Assembly: GCA_022448945.1 (NCBI GenBank)
Contig: JAKVCV010000001.1
Location: 344,792 to 408,791, forward strand
Direction: 5' to 3'
From: Saprospiraceae bacterium
GTDB taxonomy: Bacteria > Bacteroidota > Bacteroidia > Chitinophagales > Saprospiraceae
DNA length: 64,000 bases
Shown here one piece after another: positions 36,267 through 45,982 of this stretch; position 1 is the stretch's first letter, and every line of letters starts with the position of its first letter. The notes under the pieces are model-generated. The model saw only the letters and a program-made list of their open reading frames with translations, was not told the origin of the DNA and made no database searches. A program made the position numbers and the translations under genes.

Positions 36267-38168
36267 CTATTGTGATAGCCCTATATTTAATCCAAACTCG
36301 AATTGTTGCCATGGCATAGGCCTATTACTCACAACTTGATAATTTTCCCCAAAAAGGTTATTAATTTGACAATAAATAATTGCTTTCATACCTTTTAGTA
36401 TAAATTGATGACTTAGGCGCAAGTGCCCAACCTGAAAGAATGGAAGCGACTCTGAATTTAGGTTGTTAATAAATCTCTCTGATGTGAAACTATGCTGATA
36501 AAGTAGGGTAGTTTTAGCAAACCTTATTTGAATATGAGTATTTGCATTGTGAATAGGAGTATAAGTTAATTGTTTACCAATGTTCTCAGTATTTTGACCT
36601 TTGGTTCTTGTACTAACCGTATATGCATATTTCAAACCAAATTTAACATGAAACTTTTTCCATTTAGTTTCTAATAGAAAATTTGATTCAAACCCTCTAG
36701 CCCATACTTGGTCAATATTATTTGGCCGCCAGTAACCGTTTAGGTCTGGAGTCCATAATATCCAATCATTTATCAAGTTACAATAGCCAGTAATGTTGGC
36801 CGTTATAATAGTATTCTTTAGGTTAAAAGGGAGATCTATTCCTAATTCACTATTCCAACTATATTCAGGTTTTAGGTTCGGGTTTCCAACAACATCCCAA
36901 TATAGATCATTAAAAGTAGGTAGTCGATAATTGTGTGATAATTGTAGTTTTAGACGCAATTCTTTGAAAAATTTCCATACAGAACCGATTGATATTGCAG
37001 GACTTATAAATTGCCCATCTATCAATTCTTCTCTAAATCTAAAACTATTCACCCATGTGTTGTTTTTTGTGCTAATTTTATATGCAGCAAATAAAGTTGC
37101 TCGGTGTTGTTGCGGAATATGATCATAACTATTAGATATTGCTGTATTAAAGTTATAGTTCAGTCCAATGTTGAGCAGATGGTAGTCATTAATATACCAT
37201 TTATGATCTATTTTAGTAATAGAACTAAGTACTTTGCTTAAAGCGTTGATATTGTCGTTTTGAAAAAGCAAAGATTCCATGAATAAACCTGTCCGGATTT
37301 GCCAGATCTGATTTTTAATTACATATTTCCATTGTGATATAATTCGAATAGATTCATCTTTTTGTAAATCACTATTGATATTAATTAATAGTGTCGGAGG
37401 AATTTGTCTATAACTGTTTTGATACCATATTTTTAGTCCGAATTGGTGCAACTTTATTTTGAAAAACTGTTCATGAAGTAAACCAAATTGTTCGACCAAA
37501 GCATTGCTTTGGTCTTTAATAGGTTTAGGAGTACTAAATGCATTAATATCTCTGAATGGAAAATTGTTTTTAGCACTATTATAGAAAGACCTTATACTAC
37601 AGGCATACCATTTGTTACTGAAACTTAGTTTGAATTGTTGGCCATATTTTTCAAAGCTACCGATGTTCATATTACCCCAAAATTTCCATCCTTTATTGTA
37701 TTTTGATTCTGTCCCCATATGTATATTGCCCCCAATTGAGCTATTACCAAATAGGGCAGATTCTCCACCATATTGTATGTCAATATAATCTACAAAGACT
37801 GTTGGCAATAGTGAGATATCCACCAGACCTAACATTATGCTTTGGATGTTAAAACCTTCCCAAAGGACTGAAGTATGATTTGAACTACCACCTCTGCCTG
37901 ATAGAGTACTTATATTACTGGGGCCATAGTTTTTTACGAAAAAAGAACTCTCCAATTCTAAAACACTACTAAGAGGCTTAGAGCTATAGTTTTGAAGGAG
38001 CGCTTTATCTAAGTGATTAGAATTATGACTGGATCCAAATTCTGGTAATCTATTTGGTTCAACTAATATAGTATCCCTAAATTCATTAATAGGAAGACTA
38101 TCATGTTGAGCATGACTGCTAATCCAAGATATTAAAAATACAATGATTATTAATTTGTTGTTTTTCAT
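36267..38168 (-). CDS. TonB-dependent outer-membrane receptor
   Basis: A 633-residue receptor with a signal peptide (1-20). The plug domain (about 40-155) contains LSGRGGSSNHTSVLWEGFNI and DIQYGGESALFGNSSIGGNIHMG, followed by a 22-strand barrel that ends in a terminal aromatic strand (FEFGLNIGLSQ). Length is close to BtuB and iron-chelate receptors and well below the SusC type. The substrate is unknown: I see no B12 riboswitch, carboxypeptidase-like N-terminal domain or heme motif. A DUF4249 lipoprotein, often paired with TonB receptors, lies 2 kb away but is not adjacent. Confidence 0.87.
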   Translation of the reverse strand: MKNNKLIIIVFLISWISSHAQHDSLPINEFRDTILVEPNRLPEFGSSHNSNHLDKALLQNYSSKPLSSVLELESSFFVKNYGPSNISTLSGRGGSSNHTSVLWEGFNIQSIMLGLVDISLLPTVFVDYIDIQYGGESALFGNSSIGGNIHMGTESKYNKGWKFWGNMNIGSFEKYGQQFKLSFSNKWYACSIRSFYNSAKNNFPFRDINAFSTPKPIKDQSNALVEQFGLLHEQFFKIKLHQFGLKIWYQNSYRQIPPTLLININSDLQKDESIRIISQWKYVIKNQIWQIRTGLFMESLLFQNDNINALSKVLSSITKIDHKWYINDYHLLNIGLNYNFNTAISNSYDHIPQQHRATLFAAYKISTKNNTWVNSFRFREELIDGQFISPAISIGSVWKFFKELRLKLQLSHNYRLPTFNDLYWDVVGNPNLKPEYSWNSELGIDLPFNLKNTIITANITGYCNLINDWILWTPDLNGYWRPNNIDQVWARGFESNFLLETKWKKFHVKFGLKYAYTVSTRTKGQNTENIGKQLTYTPIHNANTHIQIRFAKTTLLYQHSFTSERFINNLNSESLPFFQVGHLRLSHQFILKGMKAIIYCQINNLFGENYQVVSNRPMPWQQFEFGLNIGLSQ

Positions 38169-38482
38169 TATTTGTCAAATTCTATGTCAAACTTATGCAA
38201 ATAAATTATTATTTCGAAAATTAAAGACTTTAACCAAGTTCAAATATTAATCAGTTTTATAATATATATATATAATATAAGGCCTGTTTATACAATAATT
38301 TTTTTTTGATTTTAGGACTTTTTCTATGTGATAAGTTTCAAATTAATTGTAAGTTTGCCATTTCTAAATTTACTATGATTAGATTAAATAACTCATTTTG
38401 AATTTCTAACAAATTATTATATTCCCAAAACCTAGTAATTAGTTAAGTTAGATAATTAGAATATATACCTAAAAATAAAAAG
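38169..38482. other. Divergent AT-rich intergenic region
   Basis: This 314-base gap lies between the TonB receptor and the phytoene-desaturase-like gene. It holds a TA-repeat tract (about 38261-38280), a T9 run, and TAAGTTTG at 38350-38357, a -7 box match on the plus strand. No gene or riboswitch is apparent. Confidence 0.5.
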
Positions 38483-40024
38483 ATGGAAGAACTTAAAAAT
38501 ATGTATGATGTTATTATTGTTGGAGGAGGAGCTGGAGGTCTATCTGTTGGTTGTTCTCTAGCAAAAAATGGTCAGAAGGTACTTGTTGTTGAGAAAAATG
38601 ATAGGCCTGGTGGTAATTGTACTTCTCGTAAAGTTGGTGATTATACTTTTGATCTTGCCGTGCATCAGTTAACAGGTGTAGGTGGCGATAAAGGTCAATG
38701 TGGTGCTATTTTTGAAGAATATGGCGTTGCTGAAAAATTACAACTCTCTAGAATTGATCCTTTTCTTGTTTTATCAATGCCAGATAGAGATTACCAATTG
38801 CCAGGGACACAGGAAGGATTTCGAGAAGAATTAGTTAAGGAATTTCCTGAAGATACGAAGGATATTGACCGTTTTTTAAAAAAATTAAACACGATGAAGC
38901 AGGATTCAATTGTTGCACAACGTGTACTATATGGCAGAAGTAATGTAATTGATAGATTAATGAAAAGAGATGTTGATCCCATAAAGAAAATCACTTTTCC
39001 TTTCACGGGGCCGACGCTTTTATTGGATGCTAACTTGTCCGGAGATGCTTTTTTTAGAAGATATATTAAAAACGAAAAACTTCTTTCCCTTCTTTTTGCA
39101 TCATGGCCTTATTTGGGATTGCCTCCAAAACAATTATCTGGAGTAATGCAGGCATTTCTTGTATCTGGACAACAATTTGAAAAAACTTTTTATCCAATAG
39201 GGAGTTCTCAGGTTGTTGCTAATGCTATGTCTGAAGTTATTCAAGAATGCGGAGGCAGGGTATTGCTTAATACTGAAGTTAAAAAGATTATTATTGAAAA
39301 TAAGAAAGCTACTGGAATTGAACTTCCAGATGGAAATATAATTAATGCAAAAATTGTCATTTGTAATGCTCCTGCACGCTATGCCTATCAAAATTTAATT
39401 GATAGTCAACATGTGCCTAAAAAGTTTATGAAGAAATTAGACAATATGGATTGTTCAGTTGGGCCATTTAAAGTTTATCTTGGTTTGGATTATGAATTGT
39501 CTAAAAATGGAATGCCTAATCATGAATATTTATTTTATGACTCTTATGATCATGAAGATGTTTATGAAAGGATGTCCAATGGTTATCCTGCTGTTTTAAG
39601 TGCTTATACTCCTAATGTAGCCGATCCCACTTTGGCTCCAAAAGGACATAGTACACTTGTAATGACAATTATGGTAAATTGGAATGCTAAAAGAGATTGG
39701 CGTGTACATAGAGATGAAATAGCAGAGGAGATGATTGATATTGTTGCAAAAAAGGTTCCTGACATTAGAGATCATATCAAAGTGAAACATATTTTTACAC
39801 CTGAGTCATTGAAGAATGCAACAAACTCTACAGATGGATCTATGTATGGCTGGGCAAACAACCCCTATCAGGTATTGACCCGACGTTTTCATAATACTTC
39901 CTTTATAAAGAATTTTTTCCATGTAGGACATTGGTCACAGCCAGGTACTGGTGTTACAGTTGCCGTTATGTCTGGGTGGATGCTTGGAAATATAATTAAG
40001 AAAAAATATAAACGAAAATGGTAA
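38483..40024 (+). CDS. CrtI/RetSat-like FAD-dependent oxidoreductase
   Basis: A 513-residue flavoprotein of the phytoene desaturase / carotenoid isomerase / retinol saturase group. The FAD dinucleotide-binding motif VIIVGGGAGGLSVG and the following VVEKNDRPGGNCTS (about 10-50) are clear, and the C-terminal motif FHVGHWSQPGTGVTVAVMSGW is the family's second FAD contact. The exact reaction is not certain; relatives desaturate, saturate or isomerise polyenes. No other carotenoid genes are nearby, so it is likely a stand-alone enzyme. It may begin at the second Met (residue 7), but the first ATG is used. Confidence 0.85.
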   Translation: MEELKNMYDVIIVGGGAGGLSVGCSLAKNGQKVLVVEKNDRPGGNCTSRKVGDYTFDLAVHQLTGVGGDKGQCGAIFEEYGVAEKLQLSRIDPFLVLSMPDRDYQLPGTQEGFREELVKEFPEDTKDIDRFLKKLNTMKQDSIVAQRVLYGRSNVIDRLMKRDVDPIKKITFPFTGPTLLLDANLSGDAFFRRYIKNEKLLSLLFASWPYLGLPPKQLSGVMQAFLVSGQQFEKTFYPIGSSQVVANAMSEVIQECGGRVLLNTEVKKIIIENKKATGIELPDGNIINAKIVICNAPARYAYQNLIDSQHVPKKFMKKLDNMDCSVGPFKVYLGLDYELSKNGMPNHEYLFYDSYDHEDVYERMSNGYPAVLSAYTPNVADPTLAPKGHSTLVMTIMVNWNAKRDWRVHRDEIAEEMIDIVAKKVPDIRDHIKVKHIFTPESLKNATNSTDGSMYGWANNPYQVLTRRFHNTSFIKNFFHVGHWSQPGTGVTVAVMSGWMLGNIIKKKYKRKW

Positions 40025-40087
40025 TAATTAGAGTAGGGTGATTATGAGTTCATAAATAACTTTCTTAAATGAAAAAGTATAAATATT

Positions 40088-40121
40088 AAAAAGTGATTCT
40101 TAAGTGGGTCACTTTTTTTTT
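40088..40121 (+). terminator. Rho-independent terminator
   Basis: AAAAAGTGA pairs with TCACTTTTT around a 12-base loop and leads into a T run. It lies about 64 bases after the CrtI-like gene, between it and the convergent DUF4249 gene. Confidence 0.75.
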
Positions 40122-40145
40122 ATGATATTATTTTAAATATTTAAA

Positions 40146-41123
40146 TTACTCTGGGATAGTAATAGTATAATCATCATAAGTAATGCCTCCCCAAATACCC
40201 AATCCGCCTTTTATATTAGATTCTATTCTTGTATAGGTGCCAAAAGGCCCTTGGGCACCAGAATTATACTCTAATGTTTGCCAAAAACGAAAGTGCTCAT
40301 AGTCAAGACTTGCAGTCCGAACAATTACTGTATCACCTCTCCAAAAGTAACCATATGTATCAATATCCAGGTCATCAAATGGCCCACTTCCTCGTAAAAG
40401 TCCAAAACTAAAAGACTGTCCTTCAAAAATATTGTCATCACTCACACTTCCAACCGTACCCCTTGTGTATGCAGGGTACATTTGTTCATCATTTCGTTGG
40501 GTAAAACTGCGGTAATAATTTGGACCTATAGGGTCTGTGAAATAGGCCTCCAATTCTACAAGAGAATCATTGTCCGGGTAACTTGGGTGATTATTATATT
40601 TTAATGAATCGAGTGGCACTAAAGAAGGCAGGGTAGTAGTAGCTGTTATAGTTCCAAAATCATCTGTTATGATTTCAAGGTCATAAGTTTTACCTTCCTC
40701 TATATTTATACCAAAACCTAAAAGTCCAAAAATATCTGTATAAACACATATATCAAAATCAATTGAATCGAGCGTTGGCAATCCTATTGCCTGGGAGATT
40801 GCATTTTGTAAAAATACGGGTAGGAATTGAAGGTCACTTACGCATAATTCAGGCAATTGTACACTATTAGTTCCGTCAAATACAGTTACTTGTGCATCAT
40901 GAATAAATATGTCATTCAGAATATCTAAACTAACATTGGAAGTATATTCTATACTTTTAGTTAATATTACAAAAGGAGGAAGTGCATTAGGTCCATTATA
41001 GATGTATCCTTCAACAACAACCTGTGGCCCATCATATGTTGTTACAGGGGTAAATTCCTTTTCACATGATAAAGTCATGAAATACAATACGAATAACAGA
41101 AGAATATTATGAAATGAATTCAT
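40146..41123 (-). CDS. DUF4249 lipoprotein
   Basis: A 325-residue lipoprotein with lipobox Cys20 (FMTLSC-EK). The start of the mature part (VVVEGYIYNGPNALPPFVILTKS) and the beta-rich remainder match the DUF4249 family, which is usually encoded beside TonB-dependent receptors and may act as a surface partner to them. Here the gene stands alone and is divergent from msrB. No partner receptor is adjacent, although a TonB receptor is 2 kb away. Function not established. Confidence 0.82.
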   Translation of the reverse strand: MNSFHNILLLFVLYFMTLSCEKEFTPVTTYDGPQVVVEGYIYNGPNALPPFVILTKSIEYTSNVSLDILNDIFIHDAQVTVFDGTNSVQLPELCVSDLQFLPVFLQNAISQAIGLPTLDSIDFDICVYTDIFGLLGFGINIEEGKTYDLEIITDDFGTITATTTLPSLVPLDSLKYNNHPSYPDNDSLVELEAYFTDPIGPNYYRSFTQRNDEQMYPAYTRGTVGSVSDDNIFEGQSFSFGLLRGSGPFDDLDIDTYGYFWRGDTVIVRTASLDYEHFRFWQTLEYNSGAQGPFGTYTRIESNIKGGLGIWGGITYDDYTITIPE

Positions 41124-41394
41124 GTAAAATTATAGTTTATTTTGTTCTGACAAAGTTAATTTATTTTGATAGGATATGATTATAATCTTGTGTTAATTAT
41201 GTTTATTGTTTTTTAGAAAGTTATTATTAGACTAAATACGAACTATAAAGAATAGATTTAGTCGTATAGAATAACTGTCTTTGTCGATTATATAACAATT
41301 TTTAATTAATACTGTTGTATATTTAATGTTGAACTTAAAGTGTAATATTGCCTATTATTTTTAATTTGAAAAAGATAATAAATTTTTATAAGTA

Positions 41395-41787
41395 ATGAAG
41401 GAAATCATTAAAACTGAGAAGGAATGGAAAAGTCAACTGAATCCTTTGGAATATAAGGTTTTGCGAGAAGCAGGTACAGAACCAGCTTTTTCGGGAATAT
41501 ATTGCGATTATGAAAAACAAGGTACCTATTTGTGTAAAGCATGTAAAATTCCTCTTTTTGACTCTACTAATAAATATCATTCAGGATGTGGTTGGCCTGC
41601 TTTCTGGGGGGAGTTGGAAAATGCTAACATTATTCAAAGACCTGATTATAGTTTTGGTATGAATCGGGTAGAGTTGTTATGTTCTTCTTGCAAAAGTCAT
41701 CTCGGGCATATTTTTAATGATGGGCCTCAACCGACTGGTAAAAGATATTGTATTAATTCAGTATGTTTAGATTTTGTCCCTAAATAG
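41395..41787 (+). CDS. msrB: Peptide methionine (R)-S-oxide reductase MsrB
   Basis: MsrB reduces the R form of methionine sulfoxide in proteins. The 130-residue protein has both zinc-binding CxxC pairs (Cys47/50 and Cys96/99), the catalytic Cys119 in RYCINS, and the GCGWPAFW motif whose Cys65 is a candidate resolving cysteine. It has no signal peptide, so it works in the cytoplasm. It is the first gene of a run with an ABC ATPase and a rhomboid protease, spaced 9 and 5 bases. Confidence 0.95.
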   Translation: MKEIIKTEKEWKSQLNPLEYKVLREAGTEPAFSGIYCDYEKQGTYLCKACKIPLFDSTNKYHSGCGWPAFWGELENANIIQRPDYSFGMNRVELLCSSCKSHLGHIFNDGPQPTGKRYCINSVCLDFVPK

Positions 41788-41796
41788 AGTTATAAA

Positions 41797-42504
41797 ATGC
41801 ATAGAATAATAGAAATAAAAGATGTAAAAAAAATATATCAAATGGGGGAACAGGTAGTAAATGCCCTCAATGGTGTAAGTCTTAATATTGATAAAAATGA
41901 ATATGTGGCATTGATGGGGCCTTCTGGTTCTGGAAAGTCTACTTTAATGAATATGTTAGGTTGTCTGGATACCCCTACTTCTGGAACTTATATTCTTAAT
42001 AACGAGAATGTAAGTTTGTTAATAGATGATGAGTTGGCAGAAATCAGGAATAAAGAAATTGGTTTTGTATTTCAAACTTTTAATCTTATTCCCCGATTGT
42101 CAGCATTAGAGAATGTTGCCTTACCTTTGGTATATTCTGGAATGAGAAAATCTGACCGTCTAGACAAAGCTTTTGAAGTACTGACTTCTGTTGGATTGGG
42201 CTCAAGAGTAGATCATAAACCTAATGAGCTTTCAGGGGGGCAACGTCAACGAGTTGCTATTGCCCGTGCTTTGGTAAATGACCCTTCAATTATTTTAGCA
42301 GATGAACCTACAGGAAATCTAGATTCAAAAACTTCGATTGAAATAATGGTTTTATTTGAAGAGATCCATAACAAAGGAAACACAGTCATTTTGGTCACAC
42401 ATGAACAGGATATAGCGGAACATGCACATCGTATTATCCGACTCAAAGATGGATTGATAGATAGTGATATTTTGAATAATACAATTATAAGCGCTATAAA
42501 ATAG
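41797..42504 (+). CDS. ABC transporter ATP-binding protein (LolD/MacB type)
   Basis: A 235-residue ATPase. Walker A is GPSGSGKST (41-49), the Q-loop is VFQTF, the signature is LSGGQRQR and Walker B is [12 protein letters not shown]. Such short ATPases pair with FtsX/MacB-type permeases in lipoprotein release or efflux. No permease is adjacent; the nearest is the FtsX-like protein encoded at 54.8-56.7 kb, on the other strand. It lies between msrB and a rhomboid gene in an apparent operon. Confidence 0.9.
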   Translation: MHRIIEIKDVKKIYQMGEQVVNALNGVSLNIDKNEYVALMGPSGSGKSTLMNMLGCLDTPTSGTYILNNENVSLLIDDELAEIRNKEIGFVFQTFNLIPRLSALENVALPLVYSGMRKSDRLDKAFEVLTSVGLGSRVDHKPNELSGGQRQRVAIARALVNDPSIILADEPTGNLDSKTSIEIMVLFEEIHNKGNTVILVTHEQDIAEHAHRIIRLKDGLIDSDILNNTIISAIK

Positions 42505-42509
42505 TACCT

Positions 42510-43190
42510 ATGAATACTTTATTATTGACTGGAGATCCTGGTTTGATGGATGCACCGCTAACATATTTGATATTAGCAATTACAATTTATACTTCTTACC
42601 GTACAATGGAAAATCATTATGAAAAAGATATTTTCATGTTTAATCCTTATACAATAAAAAGAAATAAAGAATGGTATAGATTCTTTAGTCATGGTTTAAT
42701 TCATGCAGATTGGATTCATTTATTGTTTAATGCATATGTATTGTTTTCTTTTGGAGCTATGGTTGAAATGGCTTTTAAACTGTATATTTTTGGAGAATTA
42801 TTAGGCCCAATCATGTATCTTGTTTTATATGTTTCGGGCTTATTTATGTCATCATTGTATTCATATTATAAACATCAGAATAATCCAAGATATAACGCAC
42901 TTGGAGCCTCCGGAGCAGTTTCTAGTATTGTTTTTAGTTATATTTTATTGGCACCGACATCGGGTATGGGCTTGATTTTTATTCCTGGGGTTTATTTCCC
43001 TTCAATTATATTCGGTCTTGCATATCTTGCTTATTCTGCATACATGAGTAAGAAAGGAAGGGATAATATAGGACATGATGCTCATTATTGGGGTTCAGTT
43101 TGGGGTTTTGTTTTTCCTGTTGTTATGAAGCCTATCTTATTATTAAGCTTTTTAAATCAGATAAGGCATTACTTTACTGCTATTTTGTGA
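42510..43190 (+). CDS. Rhomboid-family intramembrane serine protease
   Basis: A 226-residue membrane protein. The rhomboid signatures are GLIHADWIHLLFN (about 62-74), GASGAVSS with catalytic Ser134, and DAHYWGSVWGF with catalytic His192. About six transmembrane helices are visible. It would cleave single-pass membrane substrates within the bilayer. It is the last gene of the msrB operon; the functional link with methionine sulfoxide repair is unknown. Confidence 0.9.
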   Translation: MNTLLLTGDPGLMDAPLTYLILAITIYTSYRTMENHYEKDIFMFNPYTIKRNKEWYRFFSHGLIHADWIHLLFNAYVLFSFGAMVEMAFKLYIFGELLGPIMYLVLYVSGLFMSSLYSYYKHQNNPRYNALGASGAVSSIVFSYILLAPTSGMGLIFIPGVYFPSIIFGLAYLAYSAYMSKKGRDNIGHDAHYWGSVWGFVFPVVMKPILLLSFLNQIRHYFTAIL

Positions 43191-43330
43191 TTCGACAAGC
43201 CATTGATATGATATCATTTATATAAAAATCGAATAAAAAAGCTGTATTTTTTAGTCTTTGCAATACTTAAATCAACCAAATTTTTATTCAATCGAAAGTT
43301 ATAATGGCGTAGATGTTATAATCTTTTTTG

Positions 43331-43338
43331 TACTTTTG
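43331..43338 (+). promoter_or_regulatory. Candidate -7 box for hmgA
   Basis: TACTTTTG matches TAnnTTTG and sits 46 bases before the hmgA start, a sensible leader length. No clear -33 element is seen. Confidence 0.4.
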
Positions 43339-43383
43339 TAATATCTGAAAATTATTAAATAACCATAAAAAGCACCTGAAATT

Positions 43384-44544
43384 ATGGCATTTTATCATAA
43401 GTTAGGGCAAATTCCACATAAGCGGCATACACAGTTCCGAAAAGAAGATGGAAGCTTGTATTCTGAAGAGTTGGTCAGTACTGAAGGCTTTTCAGCTATT
43501 TATTCTCTGATATATCACGCTCATCCGCCTACACTTGTAAAAGATGTTGGTGAGGCTTATTCAGTAGAACCGAAAATTGCTATTGAGAAAAATCTTAAAT
43601 CTCTTTCCCTTCGTACTTTTGATGTCAAACCTGAATCAGATTTTCTCAAAAGTAGAGTAATGCTTCTTGTAAATAATGATTTACACCTAGGCGTAGCTGC
43701 ACCAAAAGGTGAAAAGATGGATTATTTTTACAAAAATTCGGATGCAGATGAATTGTTGTTTGTCCATGAGGGAGAAGGAACAGTACATACTATTTATGGA
43801 GAATTGGACTTTGTTTATGGCGATTATATTATCCTTCCAAGAGGAACAATTTATCAAATTGAATTTAAAACTGAGAAAAACCGACTTTTAGTAATTGAGT
43901 CCTTTAGTCCACTAAGGTTTCCTAAACGTTATCAAAATGATCAAGGACAATTAATGGAACATTCACCCTTTTGTGAACGTGATATTCGTACACCAAAAAA
44001 TTTAAAAACTTATGACGAAAAAGGGGATTTTAAAGTTAATATTAAGAAACAAGGTATGATCTATCCATATACATATGCAACACATCCTTTTGATGCAATT
44101 GGCTGGGATGGGTATCATTATCCTTATATTTTTTCTATTCATGATTTTGAAGCAATCACAGGACGCGTTCATCAGCCACCTCCTGTTCATCAGACATTTT
44201 CTGGAGGAGGATTTGTAGTTTGTTCTTTTTGTCCTAGAAAATATGATTATCATCCTTTGTCTATACCTGCCCCATATAATCATAGTAATATTGATTCAGA
44301 TGAAGTCTTGTATTATGTTGATGGTGATTTTATGAGTAGAAATAATATTGAAAAGGGACAAATTACTTTACATCCTGGTGGTATACCACATGGACCTCAT
44401 CCTGGTGCTGCAGAACGAAGTATAGGTATAGAAGCTACTGAAGAATTAGCGGTTATGGTCGATCCCTATCGTCCTTTTCAAATTACTGAAGCAGCTTTGG
44501 CTATTCAGGATCCTCAATATTATTTATCTTGGTTAAATCATTAA
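43384..44544 (+). CDS. hmgA: Homogentisate 1,2-dioxygenase
   Basis: HmgA opens the ring of homogentisate to maleylacetoacetate in tyrosine and phenylalanine breakdown. The 386-residue protein has the cupin-like fold, the FSGGGFVVCSFCPRKYDYHP motif and the iron-binding region LHPGGIPHGPHPGAAE. Length is near the bacterial norm (380-440). It lies upstream of hppD on the same strand, with 188 bases between, so both belong to one pathway locus. Confidence 0.93.
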   Translation: MAFYHKLGQIPHKRHTQFRKEDGSLYSEELVSTEGFSAIYSLIYHAHPPTLVKDVGEAYSVEPKIAIEKNLKSLSLRTFDVKPESDFLKSRVMLLVNNDLHLGVAAPKGEKMDYFYKNSDADELLFVHEGEGTVHTIYGELDFVYGDYIILPRGTIYQIEFKTEKNRLLVIESFSPLRFPKRYQNDQGQLMEHSPFCERDIRTPKNLKTYDEKGDFKVNIKKQGMIYPYTYATHPFDAIGWDGYHYPYIFSIHDFEAITGRVHQPPPVHQTFSGGGFVVCSFCPRKYDYHPLSIPAPYNHSNIDSDEVLYYVDGDFMSRNNIEKGQITLHPGGIPHGPHPGAAERSIGIEATEELAVMVDPYRPFQITEAALAIQDPQYYLSWLNH

Positions 44545-44732
44545 TACATAAGGTCGGAAAAGATGATTATTATTTTAGAAAATTATATTTTATTAAGTAC
44601 AATTTCAGAACGCTCCAGAAACTTGGTTGCTATTCAAAGTAGTGCCATGTGGTAAGGAATATATTTGACCGTAGAATTAATAATCATTTAAAATTTAAAA
44701 TCTGGAGGCTTGCCTCTTTAAAAATAGTTATA

Positions 44733-45887
44733 ATGGTAGATAATTTAAAAAACATTGGAAATACTACTTATGGTATTGAAAAAATTTTTGATGAAGCTGA
44801 AGACTTTTTACCTTTAATGGGAACGGATTATGTTGAACTTTATGTTGGCAATGCAAAACAATCTGCTCATTACTATAAAACTGCATTTGGATTTCAATCA
44901 TTGGCTTATTCGGGGCTTGAAACAGGTGTTAAAGACCGTACTTCCTATGTGCTTGTTCAAGATAAAATTCGTTTAGTTCTTACTACTCCGCTTATTGAAG
45001 ATAGTCCAATTTCTGAACATATCAAAAAACATGGTGACGGCGTAAAAGTCGTTGCTCTTTGGGTTGATGATGCAACTAAAGCGTATGAAGAAACTATTAA
45101 ACGTGGTGGTATCCATTTTATGAATCCTACTGTGGAAAAGGATGAATACGGCGAAGTAGTCCGCTCAGGAATTTATACCTATGGTGAAACTGTTCATATC
45201 TTTGTGGAACGCAAAAATTATAAAGGAGTTTTTCTTCCGGGCTTCAAAGAATGGAAGTCAGCGTACAATCCTAAACCTGTAGGTCTAAAATATATTGATC
45301 ATATGGTTGGTAATGTAGGTTGGGGTGAAATGAATAAATGGGTCGATTATTATGCTAAAGTAATGGGCTTTGCCAACCTTATAAGTTTTGACGATAAAGA
45401 TATTTCAACTGAATATACTGCTCTTATGTCAAAGGTAATGACCAATGGTAATGGTAGAGTTAAATTTCCTATTAATGAACCTGCAGAAGGGAAGAAAAAG
45501 TCACAGATAGAAGAATATATTGATTTCTATCAGGGGGCAGGAATTCAGCATGTCGCTGTTGCTACTGATGATATTCTGACAACAGTAAAAGAGATGACAG
45601 CTCGAGGAATAGAGTTTTTGTATGTTCCAGGTACTTATTATGATACCGTACTGGACAGGGTAGGAGAAATTGATGAAGAGATTCTTAAACTTAAAGAATT
45701 GGGTATTTTGGTAGACAGGGATGATGAAGGATATTTACTTCAAATTTTTACAAAGCCAGTTGTCGATAGACCTACAATGTTTTTTGAAATTATTCAGCGC
45801 AAGGGAGCACAATCTTTTGGGAAAGGAAACTTCAAAGCTTTGTTTGAATCTATAGAAGCGGAACAGGCTAGAAGAGGTACTTTGTAA
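44733..45887 (+). CDS. hppD: 4-hydroxyphenylpyruvate dioxygenase
   Basis: HppD converts 4-hydroxyphenylpyruvate to homogentisate, the substrate of the preceding gene's product. The preferred start is the ATG at 44733 (MVDNLKNIG), giving 384 residues; the upstream in-frame GTG at 44649 would add an implausible basic peptide. Two vicinal-oxygen-chelate domains are present. The iron ligands are the histidine in DHMVGNV, the histidine in QHVAVATDD and the glutamate in FFEIIQR. A terminator follows 29 bases later. Confidence 0.94.
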   Translation: MVDNLKNIGNTTYGIEKIFDEAEDFLPLMGTDYVELYVGNAKQSAHYYKTAFGFQSLAYSGLETGVKDRTSYVLVQDKIRLVLTTPLIEDSPISEHIKKHGDGVKVVALWVDDATKAYEETIKRGGIHFMNPTVEKDEYGEVVRSGIYTYGETVHIFVERKNYKGVFLPGFKEWKSAYNPKPVGLKYIDHMVGNVGWGEMNKWVDYYAKVMGFANLISFDDKDISTEYTALMSKVMTNGNGRVKFPINEPAEGKKKSQIEEYIDFYQGAGIQHVAVATDDILTTVKEMTARGIEFLYVPGTYYDTVLDRVGEIDEEILKLKELGILVDRDDEGYLLQIFTKPVVDRPTMFFEIIQRKGAQSFGKGNFKALFESIEAEQARRGTL

Positions 45888-45916
45888 ATTGTAACTGAAT
45901 CAAAAATTATAAATAA

Positions 45917-45954
45917 GATACTATATTGCTTATGCTTTATAGTGTCTTTTTTTT
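45917..45954 (+). terminator. Rho-independent terminator after hppD
   Basis: GATACTATA pairs with TATAGTGTC (one G-T pair) around a 12-base loop and is followed by eight T residues. Confidence 0.78.
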
Positions 45955-45982
45955 ATAACGTTCTATTATAATTAATAATGGA

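Noticed and set aside
38169-38482. Cobalamin riboswitch before the TonB-dependent receptor
   Set aside because: The receptor length resembles BtuB, but no B12-box-like sequence or multi-stem structure is visible on the minus strand upstream of the gene.
44649-44732. GTG start for hppD
   Set aside because: It adds a basic peptide unlike HppD, while the ATG at 44733 begins a normal N-terminus.
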